Assembly (NCBI RefSeq): GCF_963576675.1
Contig: NC_088915.1
Location: 86,127,501 to 86,191,500, forward strand
From: Euphorbia lathyris
Taxonomy: Eukaryota > Streptophyta > Magnoliopsida > Malpighiales > Euphorbiaceae
Direction: 5' to 3'
Length of the DNA: 64,000 nt
Of this stretch, positions 54,975 to 64,000 are shown in pieces. The notes beneath the pieces are model-generated. The model did not search any database. It was not told the origin of the DNA and saw only the letters and a list, made by a program, of their open reading frames with translations. The translations under genes were made by a program, and so were the position numbers. Position 1 is the first letter of the stretch, and the number at the start of each line of letters is the position of its first letter.

Positions 54975-55130
54975 AAACCCACGTGTCACCTTACCGACAG
55001 TTATTATAGTTTTTTTAATAATAATCTCCTTTTCTCTCTCCTACTGGACCCAAATCGAGAAGTCTCGATCTTAATCTCACTTTACCCTAATATAAAAATC
55101 ATTACTTTACTCTCTCTAATTAGTAATACC
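54975..55130 (+). promoter_or_regulatory. core promoter of the OSCA1-type gene with ABRE and DRE motifs
   Basis: A G-box/ABRE (CACGTG at 54980-54985, ACGTGTC at 54981-54987) lies five bases before TACCGACAG (54992-55000), one base from the DRE TACCGACAT. A TATA box (TATAAAAA) is at about 55091-55098, followed by a CT-rich start region. Closely paired ABRE and DRE are typical of drought- and ABA-inducible plant promoters. Motifs are seen; response is inferred. Confidence 0.6.
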
Positions 55131-55144
55131 CATCACCGTCTCCA

Positions 55145-55882
55145 TCGATAATTTATTGCCCTTTCGGATTTCCTGCATTAATTGAAGATAATACTCTTTG
55201 CTGTTTGTTTATAGAACGATCCGAGTATCTGGATTTTTAGATTTTCTTCTTCTTTTAGTTCTAGATTGGTTGATTGATTTTCGAAGTAAAAGCGTGTATG
55301 TTTTCGTGCTCACTACTTATCCTCCAAAATTAGTGGGGATTGGGAATCATGTTGTTGCTTTGGTTGAGATAAAAAGCAATCCAAACACTCCCTTATTCAA
55401 CTTTCTGAAAACCCCCAATTTCTATATTCGAGGTCTCTGAGAAGCCATTGTTGAGAATTGAGGAACAAATTCATTTTCAGCAAAGTAAGGTAAAGAAACT
55501 GTGTGGCTTTCTTAATTGATGATTAGATGCAGGAATTTTAGTTAATTTCAGTGAAATTGAATGGGGTATGCTTTTAATTTCATTGTTTCTTCTTGTTCTG
55601 CAGATCGTTATTGAAGTTGTTGCTTTGGTTGAGATAAAAAGCAATCCAAACACTCCCTTATTCAACTTTCTGAAAACCCCCTATCTACGAAACCCGAGAA
55701 GCCATTGGTTAGAATTGAGGAACAAATTCATTTTCAGCGAAGTAAGGTAAAGAAACTGTGAGGCTTTCTTAATTGATGCTTAGATCCAGGAATTTTAGTT
55801 AATTTCAGTGAAATTGAATAGGGTATGCTTTTAATTTCATTGATTCTTGTTGTTTTTCTGCAGATTGTTATTGAAGATATAG
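55145..55882 (+). promoter_or_regulatory. 5' UTR with a tandemly duplicated exon and intron
   Basis: A unit of about 265 bases starting GTTGTTGCTTTGG occurs at 55351 and again at 55616. Each unit holds UTR exon sequence with a donor (AAGTAAG/GTAAAG at 55485-55491 and 55742-55748), then an intron ending CTGCAG (acceptor exons from 55604 and 55864). The ATG follows at 55883. Two alternative leaders, with or without the middle exon, are possible. Confidence 0.75.
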
Positions 55883-58800
55883 ATGGCGAATCTAGCGGAT
55901 ATTGGGGTTTCAGCAGCTATAAATCTTTTAAGTGCAGTTATTTTCCTTATAGCTTTTGCAATTTTGAGATTGCAGCCCTTTAATGATAGGGTTTACTTCC
56001 CAAAATGGTATCTTAAGGGGTTGAGAAATAGTCCTACACACTCAGGTTTTGTGACCCGTTTTGTCAATTTAGACTTTAGATCTTATCTGAGATTTCTAAA
56101 TTGGATGCCAGCAGCACTTAGAATGCCTGAACCTGAGCTTATTGAACATGCTGGGTTGGATTCTGCTGTTTACTTGCGAATTTACTTGATAGGGTAATGA
56201 TATGATGAGTTATTTCGTGCTTTTTTCGGTTTACTTAATGTAGTTTATTGGCATTGATGTTTTTTTCTTCTTGTTGTTGTTGTTGCTGATGCAGACTTAA
56301 GATTTTTGTTCCTATTACTTGCCTCGCGTGGGCTATTCTGGTTCCGGTGAATTGGACCAATAAAACTTTGTCAAAGGCAAATGTGACTTTCAGCGATATC
56401 GACCTGCTCTCCATTTCGAATATCCCTCTTGGATCGGATAGGTAAGAGGACTGTCCGTCCTCCTTATTGCTGGCTAGTTTTCTCGAGTTATTTGTTAATC
56501 GACGTTTATTGTATATAAATTCAAGGAATTGTCTTTCATACTTGTGTTGGTATTGTAGTTGCATACAAATTTTCTTGAATTAAGGGTCAAAAAGGTCCCT
56601 AAACTTGGCAGTAAGGATCGATTTAGCTCGTATCAAAGTTTAGTTATCAACTCAGCCCTAAACTTGGCAAAATTTGAGAAATTGACCCGGATTTAATCAA
56701 TTTGAATACCAAAAAATGTATAAAATTTGGGCTAAATTGATCCTGACTGCCAAGTTTGAGGACCAATTTGACCCTTACTTCAAACTTCCTCTGTATATTT
56801 ATCTCGTTGCAGCTCTTTTCACATTATTCTCAGTTTATGCATTAGTTTCTTCTTCTCCATGCTTTCGCAACTTCATTCCTTTATTGTAATGTCATTAACT
56901 CATGCACGGGCCAGTAATTGTTCCACGACTTTATTAGACTAAATTTAGACTAAATTGCTGAAATCATGTTAATCTCTTGATTTCAGATTCTGGACGCATA
57001 TAGTGATGGCATACGCCTTTACTTTCTGGACCTGCTTTGTGTTAATGAAGGAGTATGAGAAAGTTGCTAATATGCGGTTGAACTTTCTTTCCTCGGAAAA
57101 ACGTCGTCCAGATCAATTTACAGTAAGACAAATTACCCGCCTGTGGTGAATTTTGAAAATTATGTTTTCCATTGTGTATTTGTCTGTTGCACATTCCAGT
57201 GTTTCGGTTAAGAAAATGTGATATTGAATGTTTCAACTGGATTTGATTGAACGATATTCATGCTTCAGTCCTTCCTTAATGTCTTCAAGTTAGTTTTATT
57301 TTTGGTGTACTCATTGAATTTGCTCTTCATAGGTCCTCGTTAGGAACGTTCCTCCAGATCCGGATGAATCTGTAAGTGAGCTCGTGGAGCACTTTTTTAT
57401 GGTTAATCATCCAGATCAGTATCTTACACATCAGGTAATTTTCCTGCCCAAATTGGTTATCTATCCCGCAGAATTTGAGATTTTTACAATATAGAATTTG
57501 TTAGCTAAAAGCCTAAATATTACGAAGCCGGTATCTTTATTCTGTCAAAAACGGTTCTTAATTTAGAGAAGTGATGCAGGTCGTCTACAATGCAAACGTA
57601 CTAGCTAAATTGGTCAAGAAGAAAAAAAAGATGAAGAATTGGTTCGATTACTATCAAATCAAGTATTCTAGGAACCAATCTGTGAAGCCGACTATGAAGG
57701 TACTTTGAATGCGTCTTTCGAGACTGATGCTTCATGTTGAAATATGTTTCTACTCCCTTTAAGTATTTGATTTCTGAGCTAATTTTTGTTCGTCTTTGTT
57801 CTCAGACTGGTTTTCTTGGACTTTGGGGCGAAAAGGTGGACGCAATTGAATATTACACAACAGAGCTTGAGAAACTATCAAAAGAAGTAAGTTGCTACCA
57901 TAAGACTTTAGAAATTTAAAACGTCTTTAGAAAATTAAAAGATATAGGGATAATAAAGGTCATTTTTTACCGTAAGGTTATTGGGAAGTTCAATCTTGTC
58001 CTCATTGCACAAAACGGCTCAATTTTTCCCCTGTGATACAAACACTAGCTCAATTATTTTACCCTTTCTCTACGGAATACAGTCACTTATTCTTATCGAA
58101 ATTTACTTAGAAAAGGGTAAAATTGAACTAGATTTTAAGCATGAGTGAGGGCATAATTGAGCTGAACTTTCTACGGTTGGAGCAAAATTGGGCTATGGTT
58201 ATTGGGAAGTTCAATCTTGTCCTCATTGCACAAAACGGCTAACTCATTTATTTTACCCTTTTTCCACGGAATACGGTCACTTTTTCTCATCAACATTTAC
58301 TCAGAAAAGGGTAAAATTGAACTAGATTTTAAGCACGAGGGCATAATTTAGCTGAACCTTCTACTTCTACTGTTGGAGAAAAATTGGGCTAAGGTTATTG
58401 GGAAGTTCAATCTTGTCCTCATTGCACAAAACGGCTCAATTTTTTTCCGCATGGTACAAACACTAGCTCAATTATTTTACCCTTTCTCCACGGAATACGG
58501 TCACTTTTTTTCTCATCAACATTTACTCAGAAAAGGGTAAAATTGAACTAGATTTTAAGCATGAGGGCATAATTGAACTAAACTGTCTACCAACAACAAC
58601 AACAAAGCCTTAGTCCCGAAATGATTCGGGGTCGGCTAACATGAACCATCATATAAAACCGTGAAATCAAGTCGTGTCAGCGACACAAATTCTCTCCCTC
58701 CACTCTGTCCTATCCACTACCATATTTTCCTCAATCCCCAATAAACTCATATCACTCTTGATCACCCTCCTCCAAGTTTGCTTAGGTCTTCCCCTACCCC

Positions 58801-61800
58801 TCACCACTACATCTCTTTGCCACTCTTCAGTCCTCCTAACCGGCGCATCAAGTGCTCTTCGTCTTACATGGCCAAACCACCTTAGTCGGTTTTCCCTCAT
58901 TTTATTCTCAATAGATGTAACCCCTACTTTTGTCCTAATTATTTCATTACTCACCGATCCTTTCTCGTATAACCACACATCCATCTCAACATACGCATCT
59001 CCGCCACCGACATCTTATGAATGTGACAGTGTTTCACTGCCCAACACTCCGTACCATATAACAATGCTGGTCTGACTGCCATGCGGTAGAATTTTCCCTT
59101 CAATCTATTAGGCATGCCGGGTTCACAAAGGAAACCGTAGCACTCTTCCACTTCCCCCACCCAGATTTAATCCTATAAGCAACATCTCCATCTACTTCTC
59201 CATCCGTTTGGATAATAGATCCTAAATACCGGAAGCAATCCGATGCCTGTACAACTCTCCCATCTAGGGTGATGGTCTCTGCCTCCCTACTCCCATCGCC
59301 GCTAAACTTACACTCCAAATATTCCGTCTTACTTCGGCTCAACTTAAAGCCTCTAGATTCTAAAGTTTGTCTCCATAATTCCAACTTCCTCTCCACGCCT
59401 TCTTTCGTCTCATCAACCAACACAATATCATCTGCAAACAACATGCACCATGGTATACCATCTTGAAGTGAACTCGATAGTTCATCCATAACGACGGCAA
59501 AAAGAAATGGGCTTAGTGCAGAACCTTGATGCACACCAATCGTAATAGGGAACTCTTCAGTCTGGTACGTACACTCGTGCATGCTCCCTCATACATGTCC
59601 TTTATGATGTCAATATATTTCCGCGAAATGCCTTTCCTTATTAAGGCCCACCAAAGTACTTCCCTTGTTACCTTATCATATGCCTTCTCCAAGTCAATGA
59701 AAACCATATGCAAGTCTTCACTTCTTCGGATTGCTAGGGATCTAAAAATACAGATCATGCATTAACATAAAATAATGAAATATTACGAATTCAGGTTTTT
59801 CTCAATCGGAACTTATGTGTTGATTATGTAATCAACAGGCAGTTATCAAGCAATATGGTATATTTATTCAATAAAGAATATAGGAACAGCAGTACTATTG
59901 TCAAATTCAGAGATCTGGCTAAAGGCCCAAATCGAACAAACACAAACTTACACTAGATTCAGACTGGAACAGCAGTCCTATAGTGCTAAACTTCGAAGTT
60001 TAATCTTGTCCTCATTGCACAAAACGGCTAACTCAATTATTGTACCCTTTTTCCACGGAATACGATCACTTTTTCTCATCAACATTTACTCAGAAAAGGG
60101 TAAAATTGAACTAGATTTTAAGCATGAGGGCATAATTGAGACTTTCTACCTGGAGCAAAATTGGGAAGTTCAATCTTGTCCTCATTGCACAAGACAGCTC
60201 AATTTTTCCCACATGGTATAAACACTAGCTCAATTATTTTACCCTTTCTCCACGAAATAATTGAGCTAGTATTTATACCGTGGCAGCAAAATTGGGCTAT
60301 TTAACTCCTACCGTGGGAGAAAAGGGTAAAATTGAATTAGATTTTAAGCATGAGAGCATAATTAAGCTAAATTTTCTATCCTGGCAGCAAAATTGGGCTA
60401 TTTAATATACACATGGCAGTCTCGTAACATTTTATTTGCACTGCAAGTCATGCATTTTGTGATTGCTAATTTGGGAACTTGTACCGAGTAGCTTTATGAG
60501 ACAAGTATAGCCGATCTTTCTTCAGTTCTTCTGATAGAGAAGAAATTGAGAGAGAGAAATTTGTGTTCGAGGATGACAATTATGCTTCTCTCTTTTAGTT
60601 TAAATTTTGATCACCATCAAAGCTCTAAGTTTCGGTAATGAATTGTCCATGTTGCTTATGCAGATAGCAGAGGAGAGAGAAAGGGTCGAAAAGGATCCAA
60701 ATTCTATCATGCCAGCCGCATTTGTTTCATTCAAAAGTCGATGGGGTGCAGCTGTTTGTGCACAAACTCAACAATCGAGAAATCCAACTTTGTGGTTAAC
60801 CGAATGGGCTCCCGAACCACGTGATGTATATTGGCAAAATCTAGCCATACCATATGTTTCACTCACCATTAGGAGGCTGATAATGAGTGTTGCATTCTTT
60901 TTCCTAACCTTCTTTTTCATGATCCCGATCGCATTTGTGCAATCTCTCGCAAGCATCGAAGGAATTGAGAAACGAGCTTCCTTTTTGAAGCCCCTTATTG
61001 AACTGTTAGTAGTCTTATTTTTCTTCCCCGTAAGAATTTTTATTTTAATTTAATAAATACTAACTTTTCTTCGGCTAATAATGCAGAAAATTTATCAAGT
61101 CGGTTATCCAAGGTTTTCTACCTGGAATTGCATTGAAGATTTTCCTGATATTCCTACCAACGATACTGATGATCATGTCTAAATTTGAAGGCTTCTCATC
61201 TCTGTCATCTCTCGAAAGGAGATCAGCAACACGATTCTATTTTTTCAACATCGTGAATGTATTCCTCGGGAGCATAGTTACTGGAACTGCATTCGAACAA
61301 CTCAATACTTTTCTAAAGCAGTCAGCTAATGAGTATGTTACTCCTACCATTTACAAATATTTCATCTTACGGCTTAGTCGGTTTTCGAGCCTTGGCGCAA
61401 CGGTAAACGCTGTTCTCGTGTGACCGAGAGGTCACAGGTTCGAGTCTTAGGAGCAGCCTCTTGCCAAAAAATTGGCAGTGGAAGGCTTGCCCCCAATACA
61501 CCCTTGTGGTGGGACCCGTCCCCGGACCTCGCTTAGTGGGGGCGCTTAGTGCACCGGGCTGCCCTTTATCTCTTAGTCGGTTTTCCGCTAACTGGCAACT
61601 GATTTGGGAACTGGTGTGAATTGTTAAGCACCGAAAATGATAGCCTTCAATTAGATATCAAGGAGATTTTATAATCATATTTTTCAATCAATTTGACCTA
61701 GAACTTGTCCTTTTCCGCTTAGCGGGGGCGCGTAGTGCACCAGTGTGCATTCCATTGATTTTGGGCACATGTCTGCCTGTGGTTTAGGCCTGTCTTATTT

Positions 61801-63650
61801 TTAGACAATTTGAGCCGAAAATGACAAGTTTAGGCTTAAATAGTGGTGGAATGCTATCCCACATTGGTTAATTAGTAAGCTTTAAGGCCTTATATGTGTG
61901 AGGCAATCCTTTTCGGGTGGAATTCTATGTTTCCATATGATATCAGTGTCATTTATTTCCGTATTGGGTCACCCGCAGATTTACTTACGCTATAGATTGC
62001 TCTAGGCTTAAGGTGCGCGTGTTAAGTATCTCACATAGGTTCACTAAACTACTTATATGTGTAAGGCAATCTTCCCCTTACGGTACCTTTTTGGGGTGGA
62101 GTTAGGCCCGAAAATACGCCTTTTTCCTGGAATTCGAAGCATCTTCTTGATAAGACTATATATGTTTGTTGCTTAATCTTTTCTTGTGAACAAGCCTTTA
62201 AATTTCAATGGTGATTCGTACTTCTCCTATTTCTTTTTAATTTATAAACATTACAGCATTCCGAAAACAATTGGTGTGGCGATTCCAATGAAAGCAACTT
62301 TCTTCATAACTTACATAATGGTTGATGGATGGGCCGGAATAGCAGCAGAAGTTTTGATGTTGAAACCTCTAATTATGTTCCACTTGAAAAATTGGTTTCT
62401 AGTGAAGACGGAAAAGGATAGGGAAGAGGCTATGAATCCTGGTAGTATCGGTTTCAACATTGGGGAACCTCGTATACAATTCTATTTTCTCTTAGGTCTT
62501 GTATACGCAACAGTAACACCGATTCTCCTCCCATTCATAATCATTTTCTTTGGCTTCGCTTATGTCGTGTTCCGTCATCAGGTAATGACTCGATCTTTCT
62601 ATTGTATGAATAAAGTCCATCAAATAATTTCAGCGACTTAAAGATTGCCAGTCGAATCACAATCAGCATACACGGCTAGGGCTGTAATCGAGCCGAGCTT
62701 GAGTTGGGCTTTGGCTTGCTCAAGCTCGGCTCAGCTTACTAGAAAATAAACGAACTCGAGCCGAGCTTCGAGCTTGTTTCGAGTCTAAAATCCTCTTTGA
62801 ACATGGTTCATTAAGAAAATTATCTAACTATGAATTGTTTGTGAATAAATCGTTAATTATATTTATGTGGTTTGCTCGCAAATAGCTCTTTAATTGTGTA
62901 CATAAACAAGCTCACAAGCAAAGTTCGTGAATAAATAAATAGGATGCTTACAAATAGTTCATCTATTACTCATTTATTATGTTTGTAAACGAACTCATCT
63001 AATAGAAAATGTAATATAGTTTTTTTACAAAACTAAAATTTGTTCATAAATGTTCTAATCGAGCTCGTGAGCTTTCGAGCCGAACTTTGGTCTGCTCAAG
63101 CTCGGCTTGTTTACGAACCGAGCCAATAAATCGTGCTCACGAGCGGCTCGTTTACAAATCGAGCCGAGCTTTTATCGAGCCGAACACCGAGCTGCTCATG
63201 AGCGGCTCGGCTCATTTACAGCTCTATACGCGGCCATTTGAGACATGCTTGACATTTTGAGTTGCAACAATTAGATGTTGCCTTTGAATGGGAGAAAAAA
63301 CCGAGAGACTGCTATGATTATGAGATTTTCTACTATATAAATGTGGCGGATACACATTATACCTTGGGGTTATGTATTTTATTTAACCTCTTCGTTCTTG
63401 TATGTGAAAATTGCAGATCATAAATGTTTACAACCAAGAGTACGAAAGCGGTGCAGCCTTCTGGCCCGATGTTCATGGACGCATTATTATTGCTCTTCTT
63501 ATATCACAAGTGCTTATGATTGGATTGTTGAGTACAAAGGAAGCGGCTCAGTCAACGCCATTTCTCATTGCGCTTCCTATACTCACTATATGGTTTTATA
63601 GATTCTGCAAAGGCCGCTATGAACCTGCGTTTGTTAAAAATCCGTTACAG
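55883..63650 (+). CDS. OSCA1: OSCA1/CSC1-type osmosensitive, mechanically gated cation channel (3' end outside window)
   Basis: Ten coding exons join in phase: 55883-56193, 56295-56441, 56987-57122, 57333-57434, 57580-57699, 57806-57886, 60664-61004, 61087-61332, 62257-62581 and 63417-63650, totalling 681 codons without stop. Known members are about 770 residues, so one last exon lies past the edge. The N-terminus [16 protein letters not shown] and [20 protein letters not shown] are typical, as is the first membrane block (to about residue 190). The cytosolic domain (about 200-360) has [33 protein letters not shown] and KVDAIEYYT. The pore-forming seven-helix DUF221 block (about 365-640) has [68 protein letters not shown] and [20 protein letters not shown]. 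Family proteins are plasma-membrane calcium-permeable channels opened by hyperosmotic stress or membrane tension. The gene looks functional; the exact paralogue number is uncertain. Confidence 0.93.
56581..56777. mobile_element. foldback MITE in OSCA intron 2
   Basis: Inverted ends TAAGGGTCAAAAAGGTCC and GGACCAATTTGACCCTTA; about 197 bp. The repeat word AAACTTGGCA appears on both arms. Confidence 0.8.
57955..60420. repeat. tandem repeat array in OSCA intron 6, interrupted by a LINE
   Basis: The unit TTCAATCTTGTCCTCATTGC...AAAAGGGTAAAATTGAACTAG starts at about 57978, 58198 and 58395 (spacings about 220 and 197) and recurs right of the LINE at about 59996 and 60166 with deletions. Each unit carries an internal inverted pair (TTTTACCCTTT / AAAGGGTAAAA). 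Intron 6 is 2777 bases (57887-60663), by far the longest of the gene. Confidence 0.75.
58588..59757 (-). mobile_element. 5'-truncated RTE-clade LINE, antisense in OSCA intron 6
   Basis: The - strand fragments read [20 protein letters not shown] (59758-59513), then [20 protein letters not shown] and [19 protein letters not shown] with the catalytic FADD (59582-59100), [20 protein letters not shown] and [18 protein letters not shown] to the C-terminus near 58667. Frameshifts near 59550, 59120 and 58960 break it. The 3' end carries CCCCGAATCATTTCGGG and a (TTG)n tail, the RTE hallmark. Endonuclease and the start of reverse transcriptase are missing. It lies opposite to OSCA transcription. Confidence 0.88.
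61373..61584 (+). mobile_element. Au SINE with 13-bp TSD in OSCA intron 8
   Basis: The insert 61386-61571 (186 bp) lies between CTTAGTCGGTTTT copies (61373-61385, 61572-61584). The pol III head reads GGCGCAACGGTAAACG and GGTCACAGGTTCGAGTC; the body ends GTGCACCGGGCTGCCCTTT. This matches the widespread plant Au SINE. It is near full length, in sense orientation to the gene. Confidence 0.92.
61585..62256 (+). other. remainder of OSCA intron 8
   Basis: AT-rich with a piece near 61720-61745 (CGCTTAGCGGGGGCG) that repeats part of the Au SINE tail, perhaps a second degraded copy. It ends in the acceptor TTACAG at 62251-62256. Confidence 0.5.
62669..63234. mobile_element. non-autonomous hAT element (GAGCCGAGC family), copy 2, in OSCA intron 9
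   Basis: The element 62677-63226 (550 bp) starts TAGGGCTGTAATCGAGCC and ends with the complement of that terminus (TTTACAGCTCTA). Flanks TACACGGC and TACGCGGC match at 7 of 8. It belongs to the same family as 47373-47977. Confidence 0.85.
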
Positions 63651-64000
63651 GTATGCATTTCTACCATCTCAATCCGTTACAACTTGTTTCGAATCATTTC
63701 GGGACTAAGGCTTTGTTGTTGTTGTTGGCTTGTTTCGTTTATTCTCGTGTCTGTTTTCTTTAAGAGCTTCAAGTTGATTATGAGCTGCTAAATATTTCCA
63801 TATCTAATTGAAAATGCGAGGGAAAGGCCTATTAGACGTGCTTTACTGTGTCAGCGTAATACTTCATGAAACCACTTTGATCGTGCACAAATTAACAGCG
63901 CGTATAAAGCATGTCTAACACGATCCGTCTAATAAGGGCCAAATGTTCCTAAAAGTAGAAGTACAAGGGCCAGATGCAACAAGTAAAATGGCTAAATTAA
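63651..64000 (+). other. start of OSCA intron 10, runs off the window
   Basis: Begins with the donor GTATGC at 63651. Besides the RTE fragment nothing is recognised; the last exon is not reached. Confidence 0.6.
63690..63730 (+). repeat. RTE LINE 3' terminus fragment in OSCA intron 10
   Basis: CGAATCATTTCGGGACTAAG followed by GCTTTG and (TTG)n matches the 3' end of the RTE element at 58588-58650, here on the + strand. About 40 bases only. Confidence 0.7.

Noticed and set aside
58674..59075. + strand frames in OSCA intron 6
   Set aside because: Complement of the RTE LINE reverse transcriptase on the - strand.
60607..61053. OSCA exon 7 continuing to the donor at 61030
   Set aside because: That donor leaves the next exon out of phase; the GTTAGT donor at 61005 restores the conserved KFIKSVIQG reading.
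61386..61460. A tRNA gene at the OSCA intron 8 head-like sequence
   Set aside because: A and B boxes belong to the Au SINE; no cloverleaf closes and the SINE body and TSD are present.

Overview
This is a plant nuclear segment, almost certainly from a eudicot. It carries intron-containing host genes of plant families (an OSCA1-type channel, a DUF4602 gene, a broken GPAT9) set among plant-type transposable elements. No CRISPR array, prokaryotic operon, rRNA or intact tRNA gene was seen. I cannot name the species from sequence alone.

Layout. 1-6274: 3' part of a Sirevirus-like Ty1/copia element on +, with the end of pol, a 983-codon extra ORF behind its own TATA box, a polypurine tract and a 1402-bp LTR. 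6511-11592: a complete but decayed Ale-like copia element on - (141-bp LTRs, 5-bp target-site duplication, TSD). 12200-12771: a 5'-truncated LINE. 13804-19800: a probable Helitron holding central exons of a GPAT9 gene, one exon of which is split by a 2.2-kb Mutator-like element. 19963-21595: nested foldback elements. 21722-31473: a complete Ty3/gypsy Tat (Retand-type) element on - that also carries an intron-containing gene on the opposite strand. 32457-34385: a gypsy relic. 35154-35679: a hAT element.

36478-38850: a small host gene with a DUF4602 domain. 40337-45822 and 46827-52481 are two direct copies of a roughly 5.5-kb segment. Each copy has its own later insertions, and each serves as the empty-site reference for the other. 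A LINE reverse transcriptase fragment lies between them. 53191-54659 is a nest of MITE and hAT elements.

54970 to the end of the window: promoter, duplicated 5' UTR exon and ten coding exons (681 codons, no stop or frameshift) of an OSCA1-type osmosensitive cation channel gene. Its last exon lies past the right edge. Its introns hold an RTE LINE inside a tandem array, an Au SINE, a hAT element and foldback MITEs.

Only the OSCA and DUF4602 genes look like active host genes. The retroelement polyproteins carry in-frame stops, most of them readable as C-to-T changes on the coding strand, as expected for methylated, silenced DNA. No wholly new system is demonstrated. The most unusual items are the transcription-unit-like leader of the copia extra ORF, the Helitron/GPAT9/Mutator nest, the antisense spliced gene of the Tat element, the mutually dating duplicated segment, and the 5' UTR exon duplication of the OSCA gene beside paired drought-type promoter motifs.
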